Source: Roseateles depolymerans (GTDB lineage: Bacteria > Pseudomonadota > Gammaproteobacteria > Burkholderiales > Burkholderiaceae_C). Taken from it: a DNA stretch of 64,000 nt. The stretch lies in NCBI GenBank assembly GCA_003241055.1, contig QFOD01000013.1, forward strand, positions 75,685 through 139,684, in the 5' to 3' direction. Position numbers and translations under genes: made by a program. Under the pieces are notes generated by a model. The model made no database searches. It was not told where the DNA came from and worked only from the letters and a program-made list of their open reading frames with translations. Of this stretch, positions 52,059-60,132 are shown in pieces; the stretch's first letter is position 1; every line of letters starts with the position of its first letter.

Positions 52059-52078
52059 TACTGTTTTTGTATACAGTA
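52059..52078. promoter_or_regulatory. LexA box (SOS operator)
   Basis: A CTGT-N8-ACAG core flanked by TA on both sides, with arms TACTGT and ACAGTA, matching the proteobacterial LexA consensus. It lies 41 bases upstream of the SRAP gene start. Confidence 0.85.
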
Positions 52079-52118
52079 TCCATGTCGGCGCCGCCGGCCC
52101 CGCCAGAGGCCCTCCACC

Positions 52119-52937
52119 ATGTGCTCGAACTACCAACCGCTCACGGACCCTGACCAGCTGCTGGCCGGATTTGGCGTTGCGCTGCCTGAGGCGCCGCCGC
52201 TGCCCCTGGGCGCCAGCGTGCTGGCGCCCTTCGTCGTGGCGGCGGAGGTCCGGGCCGAGGCGCCGCGCGGTGAGTCGGCGCGTGAAGCCCGGCACGGCTT
52301 GTTCGGGCTGCTGCCTCATTTCGCCGCGGATGCCGGCCTGGCACGCCACACCCAGCAGTGCGCGGTCGAGAGCATGAAGTCCAGTCCGGCCTTCCGCGAG
52401 AGCTGGTGGGCTGGGCGCCGCTGCCTGATTCCGGCGCAGAGCCTGGCCGCCTGGTGTTACGAGGCGGGCTGGCCCGAGCGGTGGCAGATTCGTGCCGTGG
52501 AGGACGCGCAGCCGCTGGCGCTGGCAGGCCTGTGGAGCCACTGGCGCAGCCCCTCGGGGGAGCAGTTGTCGTCCTTCTGCCTGCTGACGCTGGCGGCCGA
52601 GGGGCACGGGGTGTTCGGCCGGCTGGGCGCACCCGACCAGCCGCGACGCATGCCGGTCATCCTGCCGGCCGGCGTGCAGGCCCTGTGGCTGCATGGCTCG
52701 CTGAAGGATGCCGAGCGCCAGCTGCAGTGCTACCCGGCCGCCCGGTTGCACGCCGGGCCGCAGGAGCCCGTGGACGGCGCGGGGCTCGTGCCGCGCAGCT
52801 GGGCCGCCATGCCCGACCTGTTCGCGCCCGAGTGGCATGAGCAGGCGGCCGAGCCGCCGCGCCAGCCCAGGCCGCGGCGCGCGCCGCTGCCGCGCCCGGC
52901 CGAGCGCCCGGTGCCGGTCAGCGGCGAGCTGTTCTGA
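52119..52937 (+). CDS. Divergent SRAP-domain protein (YedK/HMCES family), SOS-linked
   Basis: A 272-residue SRAP-fold protein. Classical members form a covalent bond between Cys2 and abasic sites in single-stranded DNA. Cys2 is kept (MCSNYQPLTDP), which sets the start. Other catalytic positions look lost: the usual GxxEW Glu is Ala111 in CLIPAQSLAAW, the usual HxRMP His is replaced in QPRRMPVIL, and the NARxE segment reads QQCAVES. A basic, Pro-rich tail follows (about 245-272). An excellent LexA box lies upstream, so induction by DNA damage is likely. It could be a non-enzymatic paralogue or use altered chemistry. Confidence 0.88.
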   Translation: MCSNYQPLTDPDQLLAGFGVALPEAPPLPLGASVLAPFVVAAEVRAEAPRGESAREARHGLFGLLPHFAADAGLARHTQQCAVESMKSSPAFRESWWAGRRCLIPAQSLAAWCYEAGWPERWQIRAVEDAQPLALAGLWSHWRSPSGEQLSSFCLLTLAAEGHGVFGRLGAPDQPRRMPVILPAGVQALWLHGSLKDAERQLQCYPAARLHAGPQEPVDGAGLVPRSWAAMPDLFAPEWHEQAAEPPRQPRPRRAPLPRPAERPVPVSGELF

Positions 52938-53001
52938 GCAGCACCGGTCCCACCGCAAGTTCGGTCAGGCGGGCCACCGGGCCTCGCCCCAGAATGAGGG
53001 C

Positions 53002-53856
53002 ATGCCGTCATCGTCAGCCGTTTCGCCCCTGGTCGAGCGCGCCCTGCTGCACCTCTACCGCCACCTGCATGAGGCGCCCAGCCTGGGCGAGCTGGCCCGC
53101 GTGACGGGCGTATCGAGCTTTCACCTGCAGCGCGAGTTCAAGCGGGTGACCGGCCACACGCCGGCGCAGAGGCTGCGTCTGCTGCGGCTCAAGCGCGCCT
53201 CGCTCAGGCTGTGCCTGGAGCCTGCCTGCCCGGTCACCGAGCTGGCCTTCGACGCCGGCTACGACAGCCCCGAAGCCTTCACCCGCGCGTTCCGCCGGGC
53301 GCTGGGCCAGTCGCCGAGCGCGTTCCGGCGCGCCCCCGACTGGTGGCGCTGGCGCGCGCAGTTCGCCTTTGCCTTCAGCCCGGAGATCAGCCCCATGCAG
53401 GTCGAGATCGTGGACTTCCCCGACACCCCCGTCGCCGTCGTCGAGCACCACGGCTCCACGGCCGATGTCTACGAGGCCACGCGCCGGCTGGTCGAGTGGC
53501 GCCGTGCCCACCGCCTGCCGCCGGGCAGCGCGGCCACCTACGGCATCCATCACGACATGCGGCTTCAGGCCGAGTCGGGCTACCGCGTGGACCTGGCCGT
53601 GACCTATGGGCAACCGGTGACGCCCAATCCGCAGGGCGTGGTGGCCAGCCTCATCCCGGGCGGGCGCTGCGCGCGGGTGCGCCACCAGGGCTCGCGCGAG
53701 CACATGCCCGTGGTGCACGAGCTGTATGCCGAATGGCTGCCGGCCAGCGGCGAGCGTCTGCGCGACTTCCCGCCCTTCTTCCACTACCTGAACGTGGGCC
53801 CCGACGTGGCCGAGCACGAGATGCTCACCGACATCTACCTGCCGTTGCAGGGCTGA
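53002..53856 (+). CDS. AraC-family regulator with GyrI-like effector domain
   Basis: A 284-residue activator with an N-terminal AraC double helix-turn-helix (about 8-105; LARVTGVSSFHLQREFKRVT, VTELAFDAGYDSPEAFTRAF) and a C-terminal GyrI-like/SOUL-type ligand-binding domain (about 120-284; VEIVDFPDTPVAVVEHHGS). This is the Rob/BmrR-type layout associated with sensing of amphipathic drugs. GAGGG precedes the ATG at 53002 directly. It may control one of the efflux operons in this window, but no site was recognised. Confidence 0.92.
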   Translation: MPSSSAVSPLVERALLHLYRHLHEAPSLGELARVTGVSSFHLQREFKRVTGHTPAQRLRLLRLKRASLRLCLEPACPVTELAFDAGYDSPEAFTRAFRRALGQSPSAFRRAPDWWRWRAQFAFAFSPEISPMQVEIVDFPDTPVAVVEHHGSTADVYEATRRLVEWRRAHRLPPGSAATYGIHHDMRLQAESGYRVDLAVTYGQPVTPNPQGVVASLIPGGRCARVRHQGSREHMPVVHELYAEWLPASGERLRDFPPFFHYLNVGPDVAEHEMLTDIYLPLQG

Positions 53857-53865
53857 GGGCCGCGT

Positions 53866-55185
53866 TCAGCCCAGCAGGCGTGCGGCGATGCCCAGCCCGC
53901 CGCACACGGCCAGCAGTGGCAGCACGCCCATGCGCCAGCGCAGCAGTGCCAGCGTGGCGGCCAGGGCCAGCAGTGCGGCACCGGGCCGGAACGCGCCGCC
54001 TGGCCACAGCACCTGCGCTGCGAACAGCAGCGCCAGGCTCAGGATCACGCCGACCGCGGCGGCGGTCACCGCGCCCAGTGCGGCGGTCAGACGCGGCATG
54101 CGCTGGGTGGATTCGATCAGCGGCCCGCCGGCCAGGATGAACACGAAGGACGGCAGGAAGGTGAACCAGGTGGCGACCAGGGCGCCCGCCAGGCCACCGG
54201 CCACGAGCGCAGTCGACCCCAGCGCGGCGTGGTGCCAGCCGCCGGCAAAGCCCACGAAGGCCACCACCATGATCAGCGGCCCCGGCGTGGTCTCGCCCAG
54301 TGCCAGGCCGTCCATCATCTGCGCAGCGCTGAGCCAGTGCTGCTGCTCGACCGCGCCCTGGAACACATAGGGCAGCACCGCATAGGCGCCGCCGAAGGTC
54401 ACCAGCGCGGCGCGGGTGAAGAAACCCGCCATCGCGGTCAGCACCGGCCCGCCCCACAGCCACAACGCCGCATAGGGCAGTGCGAACAGCACCGCGCCGG
54501 CCAGCAGCACGCGCAGCAGGCGGCGGCGCGAGAAGCGTGCGTGGGGCGGCGTGGGCGAGTGGTCGCTGATCCAGGCTTCGGTGTCCACCGTGGGGGCAGG
54601 CCTTGCCCCATGCGCGGCTGCGCGCTTGGCTGGGGGCTGGCCGGGTCGGGCCGCCAGGTGGCCGATCAGCCCGGCTGCCAGCACCACCAGGGGGAAGGGC
54701 AGGCCCAGCCCGCCCACCGCCAACAGCGCGCCGGCCGCGATCGCCCAGTGCAGCGGCCCGTCCAGCACGCGGCTGCCCAGGCGCTGAGCGGCCTGGATCA
54801 CCAGCACCAGCACCGCAGGCTTGAGCCCGTCGAACAGCCCGGCCACCAGCGGATGCTGACCCTGGGCCATGTACAGCCAGGACAGCCCCACCAGCAGCAC
54901 CAGCGAGGGCAGAACGAACAGTACGCCGGCCGCGACGCCGCCGGCCGTGCGGTGCATCAGCCAGCCCAGGTAGGTGGCGAGCTGCTGCGCCTCGGGGCCG
55001 GGCAGCAGCATGCAGTAGTTCAGCGCGTGGACGAAGCGCCGCTCGCTGATCCAGCGGCGGCGTTCCACCAGCTCGGCATGCATCAGCGCGATCTGGCCGG
55101 CCGGCCCGCCGAAGCTCACGCAGCCCAGCCAGGCCCAGAAGCGCAGCGCGGTCCAGAAGCCGGGAGCGGCGGCACGGTCGGTCAT
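53866..55185 (-). CDS. chrA: Chromate transporter ChrA (two-domain CHR family)
   Basis: A 439-residue inner-membrane protein exporting chromate. It has the long-chain architecture of two homologous CHR halves: SFGGPAGQIALMHAELVE in the first (about 26-43) and TFGGAYAVLPYVFQGAVEQQ in the second (about 265-285), joined by a cytosolic linker (about 190-230). ALNYCMLLPGPEAQQLATYL and ALGETTPGPLIMVVAFVGFA are also typical. The start at 55185 gives the usual length; a longer open frame extends upstream but covers the divergent copper-chaperone gene. Nine bases separate its stop from the convergent AraC gene. Confidence 0.93.
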   Translation of the reverse strand: MTDRAAAPGFWTALRFWAWLGCVSFGGPAGQIALMHAELVERRRWISERRFVHALNYCMLLPGPEAQQLATYLGWLMHRTAGGVAAGVLFVLPSLVLLVGLSWLYMAQGQHPLVAGLFDGLKPAVLVLVIQAAQRLGSRVLDGPLHWAIAAGALLAVGGLGLPFPLVVLAAGLIGHLAARPGQPPAKRAAAHGARPAPTVDTEAWISDHSPTPPHARFSRRRLLRVLLAGAVLFALPYAALWLWGGPVLTAMAGFFTRAALVTFGGAYAVLPYVFQGAVEQQHWLSAAQMMDGLALGETTPGPLIMVVAFVGFAGGWHHAALGSTALVAGGLAGALVATWFTFLPSFVFILAGGPLIESTQRMPRLTAALGAVTAAAVGVILSLALLFAAQVLWPGGAFRPGAALLALAATLALLRWRMGVLPLLAVCGGLGIAARLLG

Positions 55186-55242
55186 GGGCGGCAGTATCGC
55201 CAGCGTGCGCACAATGGGGGCTCTAACCCGGAGGAAAGTTCC

Positions 55243-55704
55243 ATGCGCCGCCTGATGATCCATGCCGTCCTGTCTGCCACGCTGGCCGTGGCCCTGTCGC
55301 CCGCGCTGGCGCAGAGCCCTGCCGTGAAGGTGGATGACGCCTGGGTGCGCGCCACCGTGTCGCAGCAGCGCTCGACCGGTGCGTTCATGCAGATGACCGC
55401 CGAGAAGCCGCTGAAGATCGTGGCCGTCAGCTCGCCGCTGACGCCGATGGTGGAGATCCACGAGATGAAGATGGAGGACGGCGTCATGAAGATGCGCGCC
55501 GTCGACGTGCTGCCGCTGCCGGCCGGGCAGCTGGTGGAGCTCAAGCCCGGCGGCTTCCACGTGATGCTGATGGGCCTGAAGGCGCCGGTGAAGGTGGGCG
55601 AGACCGTGCCGCTGACCTTCACCCTCGAGGACGCGGCGGGCCAGCGCAGCAAGCTGGAGGTGCAGGCCCGCGGCCGCGCCGGCCTGCCCCGCGCCATGCA
55701 GTGA
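55243..55704 (+). CDS. PCu(A)C periplasmic copper chaperone
   Basis: A 153-residue protein delivering Cu(I), usually to cytochrome-oxidase assembly. The signal peptide ends PALAQS (about 24). The copper site is the conserved H-x-M...M...H-x-M set: EIHEMKMEDGVMKMR and GGFHVMLMGL. GGAGG lies eight bases before the ATG. It is divergent from chrA with only 57 bases between starts, so the two could share a regulatory region; both genes deal with metals. Confidence 0.92.
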   Translation: MRRLMIHAVLSATLAVALSPALAQSPAVKVDDAWVRATVSQQRSTGAFMQMTAEKPLKIVAVSSPLTPMVEIHEMKMEDGVMKMRAVDVLPLPAGQLVELKPGGFHVMLMGLKAPVKVGETVPLTFTLEDAAGQRSKLEVQARGRAGLPRAMQ

Positions 55705-55796
55705 GCGCCGCGGCTTCGTGATGTGAAGCCCACGTAAAGAAGCTCCAGGCGGTGGGCTGGCGGCCGAAAAACAGCTGTCAGCCCCAGGAGTCACCC

Positions 55797-56405
55797 ATGA
55801 TCTCTGCCCTCAACAGCACCGCCGCCCCCAGCGTCAACGTCTCGGCCAAGTCGGCCGGCCGCCCGGATTCGGAGCAGCTGTTCAAGCAGCTGGACACCGG
55901 CAGCAAGGGCTACCTGACGGCGGACGACCTGCAGGCGGTCGTCGTGAAGATCTCCGCCGAGGGTGCGAAGCGGGCCGATGCCGCCGGCAGCGCGCCGTCG
56001 GCCGAGGATCTGGCGAAGCAGCTGGACACCGACGGTGACAACCAGGTGAGCCTGGCCGAGTTCAAGGCCGCCGAGCCCAAGCAGGGGGCCCAGGGGGGCG
56101 CCGCGCCGGCCCAGGGCGCGCAGGCGGGCGGTGGCGCCCGTGCGGCCGGCGGTGCGCCGGCCGCAGGGGGGACAGGTGGCGGCGGCGCCTCGTCCGTCAG
56201 CAGCTCGGGCTCGAGCAGCAGCACGTCCTCCACCTCCAGCACCTACGAGCCGGCCGACACCAACGAGGACGGCAAGGTCTCGACGGAAGAGCAGCAGGCC
56301 TACGACGCCAAGATCGCCGAGCAGCGTGCCGAGGCCAGCGGGCAGGCGCGCACCAAGGAAGCCGACACGGCGATCAGCACCTACGAGTCCGTCGCCAGCG
56401 CCTGA
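55797..56405 (+). CDS. EF-hand calcium-binding protein
   Basis: A 202-residue, low-complexity protein with three EF-hand loops: DTGSKGYLTADD (about 32-43, slightly degenerate), DTDGDNQVSLAE (about 76-87, canonical) and DTNEDGKVSTEE (about 158-169, canonical). A Gly/Ala/Ser-rich stretch (about 95-150) joins the last two. No classical signal peptide is seen, but the N-terminus MISALNSTAAPSVNVSA is typical of secreted or surface-linked EF-hand proteins. CAGGAG precedes the ATG. Function unknown. Confidence 0.88.
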   Translation: MISALNSTAAPSVNVSAKSAGRPDSEQLFKQLDTGSKGYLTADDLQAVVVKISAEGAKRADAAGSAPSAEDLAKQLDTDGDNQVSLAEFKAAEPKQGAQGGAAPAQGAQAGGGARAAGGAPAAGGTGGGGASSVSSSGSSSSTSSTSSTYEPADTNEDGKVSTEEQQAYDAKIAEQRAEASGQARTKEADTAISTYESVASA

Positions 56406-56428
56406 GCCCGGCCGGGCTCGGCAGGGCT

Positions 56429-57325
<897 letters not shown>

Positions 57326-57354
57326 GGCTCAGCGCGCCTCTCGCGCCGCGGGCA

Positions 57355-57954
57355 TCAGCCCAGGTCGCTCTGGCGCTCGACCACGCGCGACACCAGGCCG
57401 TAGTCGATGGCCTCCTGCGCGCTCATCCAGAAGTCGCGCTCGATGTCGGCGCGCACGCGCTCCAGCGGCTGGCCGGTCTCGCGGGCGATCACGCCGGCAA
57501 TGCGTTCGCGGGTGCGGATGATCTCCTTGGCCTGGATCGCGATGTCGCTGGCCTGGCCGCCGGCGCCGCCGGCCGGCTGGTGGATCATGAAGCGCGTGTT
57601 GGGCAGCGCCAGGCGGCGCTCCTTGGGTGCGGCCAGGTAGATGTGCGTGCCCGCGCTGGCCACCCAGCCCGTGCCCACGGTCGTGACCGGCGCGCGCACG
57701 AAGCGGATCATGTCGTGGATGGCGTCGCCGCTCTCCACATGGCCGCCGGGGCTGGAGATCAGCAGCGTGATGGGCGCGTCGGACTCCTGCGACAGCGCCA
57801 GCAGGCGGCGGCAGGTGGCCAGCGCCATCTTGTCGTCGATCTCGCCAAACAGCATCACGAAGCGGCTCTTGAACAGCAGCTGCTCTTCCTGCTTGTCGGG
57901 CGTGGCGTCCTTCTTGGGGGACTTGTCTTCGGTGGCGAGGATGTGGTGTTGCAT
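57355..57954 (-). CDS. ClpP-family serine protease subunit, orphan paralogue
   Basis: A 199-residue ClpP-like protein with an intact triad: Ser100 in GWVASAGTHI, His125 in RFMIHQPAGG and Asp174 in ERDFWM. The N-terminus is longer and more charged than in housekeeping ClpP (first 28 residues, KSPKKDATPDKQEEQ). The Ser motif differs from the usual ASMG. No clpX, clpA or trigger-factor gene adjoins it, so this is probably a second ClpP whose partner ATPase is unknown. It is 29 bases downstream of nothing on its strand and may be monocistronic. Confidence 0.88.
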   Translation of the reverse strand: MQHHILATEDKSPKKDATPDKQEEQLLFKSRFVMLFGEIDDKMALATCRRLLALSQESDAPITLLISSPGGHVESGDAIHDMIRFVRAPVTTVGTGWVASAGTHIYLAAPKERRLALPNTRFMIHQPAGGAGGQASDIAIQAKEIIRTRERIAGVIARETGQPLERVRADIERDFWMSAQEAIDYGLVSRVVERQSDLG

Positions 57955-58172
57955 GGAGTGGTTCCGGTGTTCAGGGCGATACCTTACCGCGAGAACGGGG
58001 TGGGGGTTCCGTCAATGGCAATGCGGGAAATCGGCCGGGTGTCTTCAATCGGCTGATCGCTGGACGGATCCTATGCATTGGTGGGCCGCGCGGCCGGCAG
58101 TCCAGCTCAGGTGGACTGTGTCTGGTGTACTACGCCGATCGCGCGGGCTGCTGGATGGCGTGTCGCGACCGC

Positions 58173-59018
58173 CTAGCTGACGTGAATATCCCGGGTTCCG
58201 TGGCACCTGGGGTATGCCGTGCAGCCCCAGAAGCTGCAGCCGGCCAGGGGCCCTCGCTTGGCGGTACGCAGAGCCATCTGTTTGCCGCAGGTGGGGCAGT
58301 CTGGCGGGGCGCTCTTTGAGCTCGTTTGAGCAGGCGGCTGCCCGGCGGGATCGTCGGAGGATGCCAGCAGTGCTCGCAGCTGGGCGCCGTCGATTAGCTG
58401 GACATTCCGGCCCGTCGCGAAGTGGTTGGCGTCTTCGGTGAAGTGGCCCGAGGTGACGACGAAGCCACCGGCCGCTCCACGTGCTGCCATGGCGCCGTAC
58501 AGCTCCCTGACGACATCGACGCCCACGCGCTGAGCGCGCCATTGCTTGCATTGCACAAGCTGCAGCTCGCCGCCACGACGCAATTCGAGATCCACACCAC
58601 CATCCGGGCCGGCCTGGCCAGTTTCCTTGACCTGGAAACCCTGCCTTCTGAAGCCTTCGCCCACCAACCGTTCGAACTGTTGCCAGTTCATTTGGTTGAA
58701 CGCATCCGCCGCTGGATTGGATGTGGTGCGCTTGAGCAGTTGCTTTCGGCTGTGCCGTTTGAATGCCGATGCGGCGGCGCCTACTAGGCACAGCAGCGGC
58801 AGTAGATATTGGCCGTAGAACGCGAGCGTTCGCCCGATGGTCTGCGTGACCATGCTGCCGATTTGGCTTGATTGAGTCGCCGGCTGGATGGCCTGTTCGG
58901 CCAGCGTGTGGAGCAGCAGATATGAGGCGAGCGCCATCAGCGCGCCTGCCCACCAAGGCAGCAGAGCTACTAGCGCCATGAGGTCCTCGGCAGGGCTGCT
59001 TTTGCGCCGTCGAGCCAT
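58173..59018 (-). CDS. Membrane-anchored Mrr-type nuclease with C-terminal zinc ribbon
   Basis: A 281-residue protein. Two transmembrane segments (about 15-36 and 68-85) precede an Mrr-like PD-(D/E)xK domain (about 108-220). MNWQQFERLVGEGFRRQGF opens it, Asp143 is in DGGVDLEL, and Gln156-Lys158 are in LVQCKQW. The tail is a topoisomerase-type zinc ribbon with Cys241, Cys244, Cys261 and Cys272 (CPTCGKQM, YPRCHG). Such proteins are seen both as restriction factors for modified DNA and as housekeeping nucleases. GGGAGG precedes its start. It marks the left edge of the accessory region. Confidence 0.9.
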   Translation of the reverse strand: MARRRKSSPAEDLMALVALLPWWAGALMALASYLLLHTLAEQAIQPATQSSQIGSMVTQTIGRTLAFYGQYLLPLLCLVGAAASAFKRHSRKQLLKRTTSNPAADAFNQMNWQQFERLVGEGFRRQGFQVKETGQAGPDGGVDLELRRGGELQLVQCKQWRAQRVGVDVVRELYGAMAARGAAGGFVVTSGHFTEDANHFATGRNVQLIDGAQLRALLASSDDPAGQPPAQTSSKSAPPDCPTCGKQMALRTAKRGPLAGCSFWGCTAYPRCHGTRDIHVS

Positions 59019-59032
59019 GTTTTCCTCCCTGT

Positions 59033-59279
59033 TCAGACCGCGCGATTCACCGGCTCTTCGAGGAGTCGGTCGTATGCGGCTGTTCGACGTTTCGCCTGAA
59101 GCAACGGTGTTGGTCGAACAATGCGATGTCCCACCACTTTGATCTCAAGAGTCGGGTCAACGGAGGCAATCCGCGTCACCGTGGCGTATGCAATCGGCGT
59201 CGCCATTGACCTAAACCGGAAGAAATCGTCACCATTCCGGCGATCCGACGCGGAGATAAGCCTCAGATTGATACCTCAT
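59033..59279 (-). pseudogene. Frameshifted small ORF upstream of the Mrr-type gene
   Basis: Two adjacent minus-strand frames look like one broken gene of about 80 codons. The first opens at ATG 59279 (MRYQSEAYLRVGSPEW) and hits TGA at 59229. A frame-shifted continuation (NGDDFFRFRSMATPIAYA, then VTRIASVDPTLEIKVVG, RRTAAYDRLLEEPVNRAV) runs to a stop at 59033, 15 bases before the nuclease start. Alternatively only the 57-residue part from ATG 59206 is translated. I do not recognise a family. A sequencing error at the junction near 59230-59240 would also restore one gene. The remaining bases to 59421 show no gene. Confidence 0.45.
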
Positions 59280-59421
59280 ATCCAGTGTACTGATGCGAAT
59301 CACATCGACGCAAACAGATTAATCAATCGCAACCTGGAGCCACACGACAGTCCGCCATTGATCTTGCATGCAACTAGGTTGCCGGCTCAGGCAAGACACG
59401 CGTCAGACCGAAGTCGAATTT

Positions 59422-60132
59422 TCAGCGCGGTGCTTCCAGCTTTTTCGTGAAGCTCGGTAGGTGCTGGCTTAACTGTGAATACAGATCCTTTGTTGAGGCA
59501 CTTGCTCCCGAAATGGCCTTGGTCCAAACCGCTTGCGCGCTCGGCACCTGTAGGCCACAAACAGCTGAAGTATCGACATCGGCTACTTCATGTGCGGCCG
59601 ACAATTCATTCAGATCCTTCAGCAATTCGCAGTCGCTCTTGAGCTCATAGGCCGTCACACCCACAAGTACCGCGACACCGGCGTAAGGCAAAGCTCTCTC
59701 CGGCAAGGAGACCAGCTCAACGGTTTTGTTCTTGGCCACGCGTGTCAGCGTGTTGACCGAGAATCGCTTGAGTGCTTCGGCTCGCTTGGCCGTCTGCTTT
59801 TGGAGGACCGAGTGTTCGCTGCTGAGCTTCTTCAGGCTCGTTTCAGCCGCCTGACGCTTGGCTTCGGTATCGGCGAGCGCGGCTCGAATCCGTCCGGTTT
59901 CTCTCATGACCTTCCGCTCGGTAGACCGAGTCGGACTATTGGCGAGCAGGCGCTCAAGTGCAGCATCGCCAATGATCGACCCTATGGATGAGATCGCCCG
60001 AAACGCTGCGCCGTGGATGGAGTCACTGACTACCGTCAAAACATTAGAAACCAGCAACCCGACCACAATGACCGTACTAAGGTATCTGCGTGCAGCGCCA
60101 ACTGTCGCGCCGATCCGGGTCGTGATCATCAT
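59422..60132 (-). CDS. Coiled-coil membrane protein of the GTPase operon
   Basis: A 236-residue protein that I do not recognise. It has a transmembrane segment near residues 19-37, a long charged coiled coil (about 72-118; KVMRETGRIRAALADTEAKR, AETSLKKLSSEHSVLQKQ), a second hydrophobic stretch (about 148-165; ALPYAGVAVLVGVTAYEL), and a C-terminal soluble tail with two cysteines (SDCELL, SAVCGLQ). The start is set at 60132 because it overlaps the GTPase stop in an ATGA arrangement; longer starts would run into the GTPase frame. Third and last gene of the operon. Clearly A+T-richer than the core genes. Confidence 0.75.
   Translation of the reverse strand: MMITTRIGATVGAARRYLSTVIVVGLLVSNVLTVVSDSIHGAAFRAISSIGSIIGDAALERLLANSPTRSTERKVMRETGRIRAALADTEAKRQAAETSLKKLSSEHSVLQKQTAKRAEALKRFSVNTLTRVAKNKTVELVSLPERALPYAGVAVLVGVTAYELKSDCELLKDLNELSAAHEVADVDTSAVCGLQVPSAQAVWTKAISGASASTKDLYSQLSQHLPSFTKKLEAPR

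Noticed and set aside
56404..56419. Palindrome GAGCCCGGCCGGGCTC as a terminator between convergent genes
   Set aside because: No T-run on either strand and a minimal loop; it may act weakly but cannot be called.
57955..58172. A tRNA gene or attachment site at the left border of the accessory segment
   Set aside because: No cloverleaf or repeated border sequence could be found in this stretch.
59121..59450. A 109-codon plus-strand frame in the gap beside the Mrr gene
   Set aside because: It overlaps the end of the coiled-coil gene and opposes the more protein-like small minus-strand ORF; no ribosome site.
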